From positions 1,426,001-1,490,000 of the forward strand of contig JADKCZ010000001.1 in assembly GCA_016718565.1 (NCBI GenBank): a stretch of 64,000 nucleotides of DNA. Direction: 5' to 3'. A model generated the notes under the pieces. It was not told where the DNA came from. It saw only the letters and a list, made by a program, of their open reading frames with translations, and made no database searches. This document shows, piece after piece, positions 1 to 8,932 of the stretch. This stretch comes from Anaeromyxobacter sp. Lineage in GTDB: Bacteria > Myxococcota > Myxococcia > Myxococcales > Anaeromyxobacteraceae. The translations under genes and the position numbers were made by a program. Numbering within the stretch: the stretch's first letter is position 1; the number at the start of each line of letters is the position of its first letter.

Positions 1-665
<665 letters not shown>

Positions 666-685
666 GGTTGCTGCAGGGAAGCGAG

Positions 686-714
686 GTGGTAGCACCGCGG
701 ATTCCCTGGGTCAA
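686..714 (-). promoter_or_regulatory. Promoter of tRNA-Pro
   Basis: On the minus strand, -35 TTGACC (709-714) and -10 TACCAC (686-691) are separated by exactly 17 bp, about 20 bp upstream of the tRNA 5' end. This is one of the better sigma-70-type promoters in the window. Confidence 0.7.
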
Positions 715-789
715 CCGGTTCCCGAGCGCCCCGCGAAACGGCCACCCGGGGCCGCGCCGCGCGCGAGGCCAGGCGGGCGGACGGCCGCG

Positions 790-1617
790 CTACCTGGGCG
801 CGTCCACCACCGGCGGCACGTAGTCGGCGGCGGTGAGCGCGATCTCGATGCGGCGGTTCAGGCTGCGGTTGGCGGCCGAGTCGTTGGCCGCCACCGGGCG
901 GTACTGCGAGAAGCCGCCGGCGCCCAGCATCTCGGGGGGCACGCCCTTGGCCTGGAGGTAGCGCACCACCGAGGCGGCGCGGGCCGTCGAGAGGTCCCAG
1001 TTGTCGGCGAAGGCGCCGGCCTTGGACACCGGCACGTCGTCGGTGAACCCGGCCACCAGCACGTTCTTGCCCTCGAGCGACTTGAAGGCCTCGGCCACGG
1101 CGTCCAGCGCCACCCGCCCGTCCTTGCCGAGCCTGGCCGAGCCGGAGGCGAAGAGGATCTTGTCCTTCAGCTTCACGGTCATCTTGCCGCGCAGCTCGGA
1201 GATCTCCACCTGCCCGGCCTGGATCTGGCTCTGCAGCGACCCGGCCAGCTGGGCGTACTGGGCGCTCTTGGCCTCCAGGGTGGTGGCCCGCGCCTCCGCC
1301 GCCGCCGCCTTGGCCTGCGCCGCGGCGGCCCGCGCCTCGGCGGTGGCCGCGGTCTGCTCCAGCATGGCCTTGTCGCCGCCGAGCCGGGTGATCTCGGCCC
1401 GCGCCAGCTCCAGCCTGGACTCCAGGTCCACGTTGAGCGCGTTGAGCTCGTCCACCTTCCTGGTGAGCGACAGCGCCCGATCGGTCTCGCCGTCGAAGGC
1501 CTTGCGGTACTTGCTGGCCTCCGCCTCCTTGGCGGCGAACTGCTCCTTGGAGATGCCGCACCCGGCCAGCGAGGCGGCGAAGAGGACTGCGAGGACGGCG
1601 TTCACGGCGAAGCGCAT
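790..1617 (-). CDS. OmpA-family peptidoglycan-binding lipoprotein
   Basis: 275-aa lipoprotein. The signal peptide ends in lipobox LAGC (lipidated C20). Residues about 25-145 are a charged, Ala-rich coiled coil of the Lpp/Pal-tether type. The C-terminal ~125 residues are an OmpA/MotB-like domain with peptidoglycan-contact residues D208 and R213 (NWDLSTARA) and the NRRIEI end motif. It likely tethers the outer membrane (or inner membrane, since sorting cannot be read) to the cell wall. The ATG is preceded by a good Shine-Dalgarno (GGAGGT). It appears monocistronic, lying between the tRNA promoter and the ThDP enzyme gene. Confidence 0.9.
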   Translation of the reverse strand: MRFAVNAVLAVLFAASLAGCGISKEQFAAKEAEASKYRKAFDGETDRALSLTRKVDELNALNVDLESRLELARAEITRLGGDKAMLEQTAATAEARAAAAQAKAAAAEARATTLEAKSAQYAQLAGSLQSQIQAGQVEISELRGKMTVKLKDKILFASGSARLGKDGRVALDAVAEAFKSLEGKNVLVAGFTDDVPVSKAGAFADNWDLSTARAASVVRYLQAKGVPPEMLGAGGFSQYRPVAANDSAANRSLNRRIEIALTAADYVPPVVDAPR

Positions 1618-1685
1618 CTGGTACCTCCGGTGAAGGGGCGCCCGCGGCACCCGGAAAGGTCGTGCGGCTCGGTGAGGCACCGATC

Positions 1686-3338
1686 CTACACCGCGTAGCC
1701 CGCCGCGCCGCTCGAGGCGGCCGCCTCGGGGTCCAGCGCCACGTCCACGCAGTAGACGGTGCCGCTGGCGAAGGCGCGCTCCAGCGCCGGCACCAGGTCG
1801 TCCGGGTGGTCGACGTGCTCGCCGTCGCCGCCCAGCGCCCGCACCACCAGGTCGTAGCGGGTGGGCGCCAGCGCGGTGGCCACCGCCTTGTCGTCGCCGT
1901 ACATGGCCCGCTGCGGCACGCGGATCTGCCCCCAGGCGGCGTCGTTCCCCACCACCACCACCAGAGGCAGCCCGAAGCGCACCGCGGTCTCGTAGTCCAT
2001 GCCGTTCAGGCCGAAGGACCCGTCGCCCTGCACCACGCAGACGTGCCGCTCGGGCGCGAGCAGCTTGGCGGCGATGGCGAACGGCGCCCCCACCCCCAGG
2101 CAGCCGAGCGGGCCGGGATCGAGCCAGCGGCCGGGGCCGCCCACGGTGAGCACCTTGGCCGCCACCGCCACCACGTTGCCGCCGTCGCCCACGAAGGTCA
2201 CGTCGCCGGCCCGCCGCGCCACCTGGTCCAGCGCGGCCGCCAGCCGGAAGTGGTGCAGGGGAGCCTGGTCGCTCTCCTCGTAGACCCGCTGCGCCTCGCG
2301 CCGCCGCCGCTCGGCGGCCCTGAGCGTGGCCAGCCAGGCGGGCGGGCCCCAGGCCCCGGCGCCGGCCAGCAGCTGCCCCAGCACCGAGGCCGAGTCGCCC
2401 ACGATGCCCACCGCGATGGGCCGGTTGCGCCCGATCTCCCCGCCGTCCACGTCCACCTGCACCACCTGCGCGCCGGCCGCGAAGGTGGGCTCGGCGCCGT
2501 AGCCCACCCGGAAGTCGAGCGGGGTGCCGACCACCAGCACCACGTCGGCCTGGCCCAGCGCCTCCTTGCGCGAGAGCTGCAGGAACGACGGGTGGTCGGC
2601 CGGCAGGCAGCCGCGCGCCATGCCGTTCAGGTAGACCGGCGCCCCGGTGACGTCGGCCAGCGCCCGCAGGGTCTCCCAGGCGCCGTCCCACCAGACCGAC
2701 GAGCCGGCCAGCACCACCGGCCGCTCGGCCCGGCCGAGCAGCGCCAGCGCGGCCGCCACCTGCGCCGGGTCGCCCGGGCTGCGCGCCGCGGTGCGGTAGC
2801 CGAGCTGGGCGTCGAGCAGCGCCGAGTCGGCGCCGTTGGAGAGCACGTCCCAGGGCAGCTCGAGGAACACCGGCCCGGGCCGCCCGGCCCGCGCCACCCG
2901 GAAGGCCCTGGCCAGGAAGGACGGCACCAGCTCGGCCGAGGGCACCCGGTCGGCCCACTTGGTGATGGGCGTGAAGAGCGGCACCTGCGCCATCTCCTGC
3001 AGCGCCCCGCGCCCCTGGTTGAAGGTGGGCGCGGCGCCGCCCAGCAGCACCAGCGGCACCGCCGCCGACATGGCGTTGGCCACCCCGGTGACGGCGTCGG
3101 TCACCCCGGGGCCGGCGGTCACCACCGCCACCCCGACCCCGCGGGTCAGCCTGGCCCAGGCGTCGGCGGCGTGGGCGGCCGCCTGCTCGTGGCGGGTGTC
3201 CACCAGCCGGATCCCCTCCTCGACGCAGCCGGCGTAGATGGGCGCCACGTGCAGGCCGGAGAGCGTGAAGACCGTGCCGACCCCCTCCCGCTTGAGCATC
3301 CGCGCCACGAGCTGGCCGCCGGTGAGCACCTCGGACAT
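1686..3338 (-). CDS. Thiamine-diphosphate-dependent enzyme (acetolactate synthase / 2-hydroxyacyl-CoA lyase-like)
   Basis: 550-aa protein with the full three-domain ThDP architecture. The N-terminal Pyr domain carries the catalytic glutamate in RHEQAAAHAAD (about residue 51). A central Rossmann-like domain spans about residues 190-330. The C-terminal PP domain has the GDGS...NDAAWG metal/diphosphate motif. The GMDYETA segment after GDGS resembles oxalyl-CoA decarboxylase, HACL and ILVBL-like proteins more than classical IlvB, and no small regulatory subunit gene lies nearby. Start ATG with GGAGGT in front; a TAGAGT hexamer lies just upstream. Substrate cannot be fixed: acetolactate synthase-like, oxalyl-CoA decarboxylase or 2-hydroxyacyl-CoA lyase are all possible. 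Confidence 0.85.
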   Translation of the reverse strand: MSEVLTGGQLVARMLKREGVGTVFTLSGLHVAPIYAGCVEEGIRLVDTRHEQAAAHAADAWARLTRGVGVAVVTAGPGVTDAVTGVANAMSAAVPLVLLGGAAPTFNQGRGALQEMAQVPLFTPITKWADRVPSAELVPSFLARAFRVARAGRPGPVFLELPWDVLSNGADSALLDAQLGYRTAARSPGDPAQVAAALALLGRAERPVVLAGSSVWWDGAWETLRALADVTGAPVYLNGMARGCLPADHPSFLQLSRKEALGQADVVLVVGTPLDFRVGYGAEPTFAAGAQVVQVDVDGGEIGRNRPIAVGIVGDSASVLGQLLAGAGAWGPPAWLATLRAAERRRREAQRVYEESDQAPLHHFRLAAALDQVARRAGDVTFVGDGGNVVAVAAKVLTVGGPGRWLDPGPLGCLGVGAPFAIAAKLLAPERHVCVVQGDGSFGLNGMDYETAVRFGLPLVVVVGNDAAWGQIRVPQRAMYGDDKAVATALAPTRYDLVVRALGGDGEHVDHPDDLVPALERAFASGTVYCVDVALDPEAAASSGAAGYAV

Positions 3339-3382
3339 GTGGACCTCCGGCCCGGCACTCTACCGCCCTCCGGGCGTGAAGA

Positions 3383-3412
3383 AGCCCCGCGCGCCGGTGG
3401 GCACGCGGGGCT
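3383..3412 (-). terminator. Hairpin terminator after the ferredoxin gene
   Basis: Perfect 9-bp stem (3383-3391 / 3404-3412) with a 12-nt loop, between the ferredoxin stop and the start of the ThDP gene on the minus strand. It is followed by only a weakly T-rich stretch (TCTTC). Confidence 0.5.
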
Positions 3413-3440
3413 CCTCGGACGCCGGGGTGGCGGGCTTCGG

Positions 3441-3743
3441 CTACTTGCGGAAGCGGGACAGGTTGGCCGGCAGCTCGGCCAGGGCCGGGAAGGCCTTGCC
3501 GGCGTGCACGGTGGCGAGGCGGCCGTAGAGGGCCTCCTCGGTCTCGACGTTGTCCGGGTCCTGGACGCAGCAGTCGACCGGGCACACCGTGGCGCAGGCC
3601 TCCTCGTCGTGGAAGCCGACGCACTCGGTGCAGAGCTTGGGGTCGATGATGTAGATGTCGTCACCCTGGGTGATGGCGCCGTTCGGGCACTCGGGCTCGC
3701 AGGCGCCGCAGTTGATGCACTCCTCGGTGATCTTGGTGGCCAT
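3441..3743 (-). CDS. 2x[4Fe-4S] ferredoxin (YfhL type)
   Basis: 100-aa soluble ferredoxin. The first cluster motif is CINCGACEPECP. The second is CTECVGFHDEEACATVCP, with the enlarged spacing typical of YfhL/Alvin-type ferredoxins, followed by further cysteines (VDCC). It carries low-potential electrons between cytosolic oxidoreductases; partners are not evident here. The C-terminal ~35 residues form a basic extension. Start ATG is preceded by AGGAG. It has its own promoter (3796-3826) and a terminator behind it, so it is probably monocistronic. Confidence 0.92.
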   Translation of the reverse strand: MATKITEECINCGACEPECPNGAITQGDDIYIIDPKLCTECVGFHDEEACATVCPVDCCVQDPDNVETEEALYGRLATVHAGKAFPALAELPANLSRFRK

Positions 3744-3795
3744 GGCGTTTTGTCTCCTGCCGCCCCGGGGTGGAGTCCTTGGTAGGGAAGCGAGC

Positions 3796-3826
3796 GGTAT
3801 ATGCGATGGGGCCTGGCCCGAGTCAA
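3796..3826 (-). promoter_or_regulatory. Promoter of the ferredoxin gene
   Basis: On the minus strand a -35 TTGACT (3821-3826) is followed by overlapping -10 candidates: CATATA at 3798-3803 (17-bp spacer) and TATACC at 3796-3801 (19-bp spacer). The predicted start leaves about 45 nt of leader to the ATG at 3743. Confidence 0.6.
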
Positions 3827-3901
3827 GCCGCGCGGCGGCCCCGCTTTCGCCTGGAGTATCGGACACATCCGGTCCAGGTAACCGGACGCTGGCCGACGGT
3901 C

Positions 3902-4288
3902 TCAGTCCTCGCGGCGGGTGGCCGCGCCCGGCTGGCCCGGGGGGCCGTGTCCGGCCTCCTGGAGCTCGCCGGCCATGCGCCGGAAGGCGGTCGCGGTGGC
4001 CAGGCCGAGCCCCCCGGCCACGCCCAGCAGGAGGCCCAGCAGTCGGTTGCGGCGCGCCGCCGCGCGGGCCACGGCCACCTCGCGGCGCCGGTCCAGCGCC
4101 TGCATCTGGCGGGTGGCGTGCTCTCCCCGCAGCGTCTCCACGTAGGAGGCGCCGGCGGCCCGGCTGGTCTCGGCCAGCTGGGCGGACTCGGCGTCGAGCG
4201 CGCGGACGCGGACGGACCCGTGGACCACCAGGCCCAGGCCGAGCCCGAGGCCCGCGAGGCCGAGGATGGTGATGAGGCGGATCGACAT
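3902..4288 (-). CDS. Small membrane protein of unknown function
   Basis: 128-aa protein I do not recognise. It has an N-terminal hydrophobic helix (about residues 5-25, rich in Leu-Gly), a charged, probably helical middle (30-85), a second hydrophobic segment (about 86-105) and a basic/Gly-Pro tail. This predicts two membrane spans with a periplasmic or cytoplasmic helical domain between them. It is transcribed divergently from rlmE and lies downstream of no obvious operon partner. GC-rich codon use matches its neighbours. Coding status rests on the coherent membrane topology and an intact frame; function is unknown. Confidence 0.6.
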   Translation of the reverse strand: MSIRLITILGLAGLGLGLGLVVHGSVRVRALDAESAQLAETSRAAGASYVETLRGEHATRQMQALDRRREVAVARAAARRNRLLGLLLGVAGGLGLATATAFRRMAGELQEAGHGPPGQPGAATRRED

Positions 4289-4399
4289 GTCGGCTAGACT
4301 GGGGAGGCGCCCGCGCAGGATAGGCGCGCCCCACCCCGGCGGCAAATGGGCCCCGCGGCCCAGGCGATCCGGCACGGCCGCGTCCCGCGGCGGAGACCC

Positions 4400-4996
4400 A
4401 TGGCCAAGCCCTACGACCCGAAGGACTTCTACTACCGCCAGGCCAAGAAGGCCGGGCTGCGGGCCCGCTCGGCCTTCAAGATCGACGAGATCCTCAAGAA
4501 GCACGACCTGCTGCCCAAGAGCGGGGCGGTGCTCGACCTGGGCGCGGCGCCGGGCGGCTTCCTGCAGATCCTGGCCGACGTGGTGGGCGAGAAGGGCGTG
4601 GCGGTGGGGGTGGACCTGGTGGAGATCCGGCGCATCGGCAAGCCCTGGGTCAAGACCGCGGTGGTGGACCTGCTGGCGCCCGACGCGCTCCAGCAGATCC
4701 AGGCGCTGCACCCCGGCCGCTTCGACCTGGTCACCAGCGACATGGCCCCCAAGACCATCGGGGTGAAGTTCACCGACGAGGCCCGCTCGCTGGAGCTGTG
4801 CCGCATGGCCCTGGGCGTGGCCCTGGTCACCCTGAAGAAGCGCGGCGGCTTCGTCACCAAGGTCTTCATGGGCGGCGACTTCCCGGCCTTCAAGAAGGAG
4901 GTGGCGGCGCACTTCGAGAAGGTGCACGTGGTCCGGCCCAAGGCCACCCGCGAGCACAGCTACGAGTGCTACGTCGTCGGCACCGGCTTCAAGTAG
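4400..4996 (+). CDS. rlmE: 23S rRNA (uridine 2552) 2'-O-methyltransferase RlmE/FtsJ
   Basis: 198-aa RrmJ-fold methyltransferase acting on the 50S subunit. The SAM loop is DLGAAPGGF (46-54). The catalytic K-D-K-E set is visible as K27, D114 (TSDMAPK), K154 (GGFVTKVF) and E189. Length matches the family. The chosen ATG has GGAG in front and begins with MAKPYDPKD; an upstream in-frame ATG at 4346 would add 18 unrelated residues. tyrS follows after 13 bp, and its likely -10 overlaps the rlmE stop codon. Confidence 0.93.
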   Translation: MAKPYDPKDFYYRQAKKAGLRARSAFKIDEILKKHDLLPKSGAVLDLGAAPGGFLQILADVVGEKGVAVGVDLVEIRRIGKPWVKTAVVDLLAPDALQQIQALHPGRFDLVTSDMAPKTIGVKFTDEARSLELCRMALGVALVTLKKRGGFVTKVFMGGDFPAFKKEVAAHFEKVHVVRPKATREHSYECYVVGTGFK

Positions 4997-5009
4997 AGTA
5001 GCCGGCCGC

Positions 5010-6275
5010 ATGCCGACCCTCCTCGAAGAGCTGACGAAGCGCGACTTCCTGCAGGACGTCACCCCCGGGCTGGCCGAGCGCCTCCAGCAGGGGTCCATCA
5101 CCGGCTACGTGGGCTTCGACCCCACCGCCGACTCGCTGCACGTGGGCAACCTGGTGCCGGTGATGGCGCTGGCCTGGCTGCAGCGCTGCGGCGGCAGGCC
5201 CATCGTCCTGGTGGGCGGCGGCACCGGCATGGTGGGCGACCCCTCCGGCAAGCGCACCGAGCGGCCGGTGCTGTCGCTGGCGCAGATCGACCACAACGTG
5301 GCCTGCCAGAAGGCCCAGCTCACCCGCTTCCTGCGCTTCGACGGCCCGGGCGCCGCCACGGTCTGCAACAACGCCGACTGGCTGCGCCCGCTCGGGCTGA
5401 TGGAGTTCCTGCGCGACGCCGGCAAGCACTTCACCGTGAACTACATGCTGGCCAAGGACTCGGTGAAGAACCGGATGGAGACCGGCATCTCCTACACCGA
5501 GTTCACCTACATGCTGATCCAGGCCTACGACTTCTGGCACCTCTGGAAGACGGAGCGCTGCGAGCTGCAGATGGGCGGCTCCGACCAGTGGGGCAACATC
5601 ACCGCCGGCACCGAGCTCATCTCGCGCAAGGAGGGGGCCCCGGCCCACGGCCTCACCCTGCCGCTCCTCACCACCGCCTCGGGCGCCAAGTTCGGCAAGA
5701 GCGAGCAGGGCGCCATCTACCTCGACCCGAAGAAGACCTCCCCCTACAAGTTCTTCCAGTTCTGGCTCAACAGCGAGGACGCCGACGTGGCGCGCTGGCT
5801 GCGCTTCTTCACCTTCTTCCCGGTGGAGGAGATCGAGGCCCTCATGGCCGAGCAGGCCCGCGACCCGGGCAAGCGGGTGGCGCAGCGCCGCCTGGCCGAG
5901 GAGATGACCACCCGCATCCACGGCGAGGCCACCTGCCGCGGCGTGGTGGAGGCCAGCCGCCTGCTCTTCGGCGGGGCCGACTGGCGGGCCGTGGGGGGCG
6001 ACCTGCTGCAGGTGCTGGCCGGCGAGATCCCGGCGGTGACGCTGCCGGCGGCCGAGCTGGCCGGGCTCGGCGTGGCCGACGCGCTGGTCAAGGTGGGGCT
6101 GGCCTCGTCGCGGGGCGACGCCCGCCGCGGCCTGCAGGGCAAGGGCTTCTCCCTGAACGGCGCCGCGCTCGAGGCGGCCGACCGGGCGCTCTCTGCCGAT
6201 GACCTGCTGGCCGGCCGCTACGTGGTGCTGCAGAAGGGGAAGCGCAACTACGCCCTGCTGGTGCTGGAGGGCTAG
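5010..6275 (+). CDS. tyrS: Tyrosyl-tRNA synthetase
   Basis: 421-aa class I aminoacyl-tRNA synthetase charging tRNA-Tyr. The HIGH-type signature is HVGN (44-47) and the KMSKS-type signature is KFGKS (227-231), as in bacterial TyrS. The C-terminal ~70 residues form an S4-like RNA-binding domain (VKVGLASSRGDARRGLQ). There is no Shine-Dalgarno; TAGAGT at 4994-4999, overlapping the rlmE stop, sits 10 nt before the ATG and suggests a short or leaderless transcript. The 3' end overlaps the convergent ymdB-like gene by 4 bp. Confidence 0.96.
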   Translation: MPTLLEELTKRDFLQDVTPGLAERLQQGSITGYVGFDPTADSLHVGNLVPVMALAWLQRCGGRPIVLVGGGTGMVGDPSGKRTERPVLSLAQIDHNVACQKAQLTRFLRFDGPGAATVCNNADWLRPLGLMEFLRDAGKHFTVNYMLAKDSVKNRMETGISYTEFTYMLIQAYDFWHLWKTERCELQMGGSDQWGNITAGTELISRKEGAPAHGLTLPLLTTASGAKFGKSEQGAIYLDPKKTSPYKFFQFWLNSEDADVARWLRFFTFFPVEEIEALMAEQARDPGKRVAQRRLAEEMTTRIHGEATCRGVVEASRLLFGGADWRAVGGDLLQVLAGEIPAVTLPAAELAGLGVADALVKVGLASSRGDARRGLQGKGFSLNGAALEAADRALSADDLLAGRYVVLQKGKRNYALLVLEG

Positions 6276-7063
6276 TCCGGGATCCGCTCCTGCACCCGCA
6301 CGATGCTGCGGGCCTTGCCGGTGGCCTCGTCGAGGTCCAGCACCACCCCCTGCAGCCAGACGTCGCGCTTGGCCGGCTCGAAGGCGGCCGGCCGCTGGGT
6401 GGTGAAGCGCTCCAGCACGATCTCCTTGCGCATGCCGATGATGGAGTCCATCGGCCCGCACATGCCCACGTCGGTGATGAAGGCGGTGCCGCCGGGCAGC
6501 AGCCGCTCGTCGGCGGTCTGCACGTGGGTGTGGGTGCCGACCACCGCCGAGACCTTGCCGTCGAGGAACCAGCCCATGGCGGCCTTCTCGCTGGTGGCGT
6601 CGCAGTGCATGTCCACCAGGATGCAGGTGCAGCCCTCGCGCCGCAGCGCCTCCAGCTCCACCAGCACCACCTGGAACGGGTCGTCCAGGTCCTTCATGAA
6701 GACCCGGCCCTCCAGGTTGATGACGCCCAGCCTGCGGCCGTCCGGGGTGCTGGCCACGCCGTGGCCGCGCCCGGGCGCGCCCTTGGGGTAGTTGGCGGGC
6801 CGCAGCAGGCGGCTGCCCGGCCGCTCCAGGTAGGGCACGATCTCGCGCTTCGACCAGATGTGGTTGCCGCTGGTGAGCAGGTTCACCTCGCAGGCCAGCA
6901 GCTCGTCGGCGGCGTCGGGCGTGACGCCCGAGCCGTTGACCGCGTTCTCGGCGTTGGCCACCACCAGGTCGAGCCCGTGGGTGGTGATGAGGCGCGGCAC
7001 CAGGCGCTGCACCGCCTGGCGGCCGGGCTTGGCGAAGACGTCGCCCAGGAAGAGGACCTTCAC
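6272..7063 (-). CDS. YmdB-family metallophosphoesterase
   Basis: 263-aa calcineurin-like phosphoesterase of the YmdB/TIGR00282 family, whose characterised members hydrolyse 2',3'-cyclic nucleotides. The metal-binding set is intact: GDVFAKPGR near the N-terminus, NAENA, TSGNHIW, VDMHCDATSEK and GTHTHVQTAD. Its start overlaps the stop of the upstream cyclo-ligase gene by four bases (ATGA), so the two are translationally coupled. The physiological substrate here is inferred from the family. Confidence 0.9.
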   Translation of the reverse strand: MKVLFLGDVFAKPGRQAVQRLVPRLITTHGLDLVVANAENAVNGSGVTPDAADELLACEVNLLTSGNHIWSKREIVPYLERPGSRLLRPANYPKGAPGRGHGVASTPDGRRLGVINLEGRVFMKDLDDPFQVVLVELEALRREGCTCILVDMHCDATSEKAAMGWFLDGKVSAVVGTHTHVQTADERLLPGGTAFITDVGMCGPMDSIIGMRKEIVLERFTTQRPAAFEPAKRDVWLQGVVLDLDEATGKARSIVRVQERIPD

Positions 7064-7653
7064 GCTGGATCACCGCGGGGAAAGAGGAGGGTGCGCGACT
7101 CGGTCACCACCGCGTCGAGCGGCGCGTCGTGTGGGTCGCGCGGCAGGCTGGGCCGCACCTGCAGGTCGAAGGCCACGCCCACGCGCACGGCGCGCGGGGC
7201 CAGCTTCAGCGTCACGTCGTAGTAGCCGCCGCCGCGGCCCAGCCTGAGGCCGTCCTCGGAGAAGCCGACGCCGGGGACGAGGAAGGCGTCCAGGTCGGCC
7301 AGGTCCACCACGCGGGCGCTGGCCGGCGGCTCGGCGGCGCCCAGGGGCCCGCGCGCCAGCTCGAAGGGCTCGCAGGCGCAGAAGACCAGGCGGCGCTCCC
7401 CGGGCACGGTGCGCGGGTAGGTGACCCGCACCCCGCGCGTCCCCAGGAGGCGGGCCACCACGAAGGAGTCCACCTCGGTGCCGAGCGGGGCGTAGAGGGC
7501 GACCAGCCGGGCCGGCGCCAGCAGCGGCAGCGCCTCGAGCCGGGCCGCCACCAGCTGGGATCGGACCAGCCGCTCCTCCTGCGAGAGCCGGGCCCGCGCC
7601 GCGATCAGCTCCGAGCGGAGCTCGCGCTTCTGCGCCTTGGTCTCGACCGTCAT
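7060..7653 (-). CDS. 5-formyltetrahydrofolate cyclo-ligase
   Basis: 197-aa MTHFS/YgfA-family enzyme: ATP-dependent conversion of 5-formyl-THF to 5,10-methenyl-THF in folate one-carbon metabolism. Typical features are the basic N-terminus (KRELRSELIAAR), the PLGTEVD segment, YPRTVPGERRL, the LVPGVGFSEDGLRLGRGGGYYD signature and the C-terminal PHDAPLDAVVTE. No Shine-Dalgarno is seen; TATGGT (7663-7668) lies 9 nt before the ATG. The gene lies directly downstream of a 6S RNA, the ssrS-ygfA arrangement also known from other proteobacteria. Confidence 0.93.
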   Translation of the reverse strand: MTVETKAQKRELRSELIAARARLSQEERLVRSQLVAARLEALPLLAPARLVALYAPLGTEVDSFVVARLLGTRGVRVTYPRTVPGERRLVFCACEPFELARGPLGAAEPPASARVVDLADLDAFLVPGVGFSEDGLRLGRGGGYYDVTLKLAPRAVRVGVAFDLQVRPSLPRDPHDAPLDAVVTESRTLLFPRGDPA

Positions 7654-7681
7654 CGGGGGCGCACCATACCGGATGCGAACG

Positions 7682-7705
7682 AAAAAAAGCCCCCCGCGTG
7701 GGCCG
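7682..7705 (-). terminator. Intrinsic terminator of 6S RNA
   Basis: On the minus strand GCCC/GGGC form a short stem with a GC-rich loop, immediately followed by seven T's (complement of 7682-7688). It closes the 6S transcript before the cyclo-ligase start. Confidence 0.6.
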
Positions 7706-7880
7706 TGTGTTCCGGTTGCTTGGACCTGTTTTCACAGGTGGGGTTCCCGTAGGTGACCGTCTTCCGTAGGCTTCTCCCTCGCAGCTGGGAGCGTGCACAT
7801 GGAGGCGGCCGGGAACTCCTCTTTTTTCAAGTCGGCCCAAACGACTCGGAGCCAATCACGAACCCGGCAGGGGGCAGGCG
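7689..7880 (-). ncRNA. ssrS: 6S RNA (ssrS-type regulator of RNA polymerase)
   Basis: On the minus strand a region of about 190 nt matches the 6S organisation. The 5' arm is followed by GCTCCC...GAGGGAGAAGCCT (7793 down to 7768), equivalent to the conserved GCTC...GAGAAGCCT of enterobacterial 6S. Next come GGTCACCTACGGGAACCC, a perfect hairpin ACCTGT/ACAGGT (7724-7739), and a GC stem ending in seven T's (7682-7688). Flanking arms TTCCCG/CGGGAA pair around the central bubble. 6S RNA mimics an open promoter and binds the housekeeping holoenzyme. Location upstream of the cyclo-ligase gene supports the call. Ends are approximate; the strong promoter found would start about 50 nt further upstream. 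Confidence 0.75.
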
Positions 7881-7939
7881 GATGGTGGGTGCAGAAAGAG
7901 CGCAAACCCGCGAAATCAGGCGGTGTTTCTATGCTTCAG

Positions 7940-7968
7940 ATCCTAGGCCTCCAGCCGGTCGCTGTCAA
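7940..7968 (-). promoter_or_regulatory. Strong sigma-70-type promoter upstream of 6S RNA
   Basis: The minus strand carries a perfect -35 TTGACA (7963-7968), a 17-bp spacer and -10 TAGGAT (7940-7945). Predicted start is near 7932-7934, so the primary transcript would reach about 250 nt before the T-run at 7682. It is the closest match to consensus I found in the window. Confidence 0.7.
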
Positions 7969-8005
7969 GCGAGGCAGCAAGCTCCGGGAGGGTAGAATCG
8001 ACCGG

Positions 8006-8932
8006 ATGGCTCACCCGCTCGCCCTCCTCGCCGCCCTCGCCGCCTGCGCCCTCGCCCCGGCGGCGCACGCGGCCCCGCCGCGCGTCCGGGCGCCAGCCGC
8101 ACCCGTGGTGAGCGGCAGCTACGACTCACCGCTGGGGCGCGTGGAGGTGCGGGGCGATGGCACCTCCTTCACCGGCCGGCTGGTCGCGCCGGCCGGCCCG
8201 TGCCGCTTCGCCGCGGGCGAGGAGGTCCTGAAGGGCACCCTGCTCGACGACTCGCTGGCGGGCCAGGTGCGCCTCTGCCTCACCGGGCCGGGCTGCCAGC
8301 CCGAGGCCTGGGCCCGCACCGTGCTGCTGGTGGCGCCGGGCGGCCTGGCCGGCGCGGCCCACGTGGCCACCGGGTGCAGCGCCCCGCTGGGTCGGAGCGG
8401 CGGGCTCACCTTCGGCCGGGTGACCCGGGCCGCCGGCCCGAAGGCCGCGCCCCGCGCCCGGCCGCCGCCGCCGCTGCCGGGTGGTCCTCCCCCCGTCGCC
8501 GCGGCGGCCAGCGCGCCGCCCAGCCAGGCCAGGCGCGAGCAGGCCCGCGCCCTGCTGCGGGACGGCGCGGCCTGGCTGCAGGAGGGCAACTTCGAGCGCG
8601 CCCGGCGCCGCTTCCTGGAGGCCATCGACGTGGACCCCACGCTGCCGGAGGCCTTCAACGGGGTGGGCGTCACCTACCGCATGCGCGACGACCTGCCGGT
8701 GGCGCTGGCCTGGTACAAGCGCTCGCTGGCGGTCGACCCGGACTTCGGCGACGCCTACTACAACATGGCCTGCGTCTACGCCCTGCAGGGCCAGACCGAG
8801 CTGGCGCTGCGCTACCTGCAGATCGCGGCGGTCAACGGCTACGCCACCGCCGAGGGCATCGACGAGGACGCCGACCTCTCCTCGCTGCGCGGCACCCCGG
8901 CCTACCGGGCGCTGGTGAAGGCCCGCCTGTGA
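8006..8932 (+). CDS. Secreted/periplasmic TPR-repeat protein
   Basis: 308-aa protein with a Sec signal peptide (hydrophobic 5-22, AHA-A cleavage near residue 24). It has a Pro-rich linker (about 150-175) and at least two tetratricopeptide units (about 195-265: LLRDGAAWLQEGNFERARR, then EAFNGVGVTYRMRDDLPVAL and DAYYNMACVYALQGQTELAL). The N-terminal ~130 residues (YDSPLGRVEVRGDG...) are not recognised. It probably scaffolds protein contacts in the envelope. The ATG lies 7 nt after TAGAAT (7993-7998), suggesting a leaderless start. The stop overlaps the GTG of the following kinase, so the two are coupled. Confidence 0.8.
   Translation: MAHPLALLAALAACALAPAAHAAPPRVRAPAAPVVSGSYDSPLGRVEVRGDGTSFTGRLVAPAGPCRFAAGEEVLKGTLLDDSLAGQVRLCLTGPGCQPEAWARTVLLVAPGGLAGAAHVATGCSAPLGRSGGLTFGRVTRAAGPKAAPRARPPPPLPGGPPPVAAAASAPPSQARREQARALLRDGAAWLQEGNFERARRRFLEAIDVDPTLPEAFNGVGVTYRMRDDLPVALAWYKRSLAVDPDFGDAYYNMACVYALQGQTELALRYLQIAAVNGYATAEGIDEDADLSSLRGTPAYRALVKARL

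Noticed and set aside
790..3624. 944-codon open frame on the minus strand spanning the ompA-like and ThDP genes
   Set aside because: Only its last 275 codons (the OmpA lipoprotein) have protein-like features; the rest is an Arg/Gly/Pro-rich shadow of the ThDP gene, normal at this GC content.
7753..7995. 80-codon plus-strand ORF over the 6S RNA region
   Set aside because: It lies antisense to the 6S core and its promoter and has no protein-like features.
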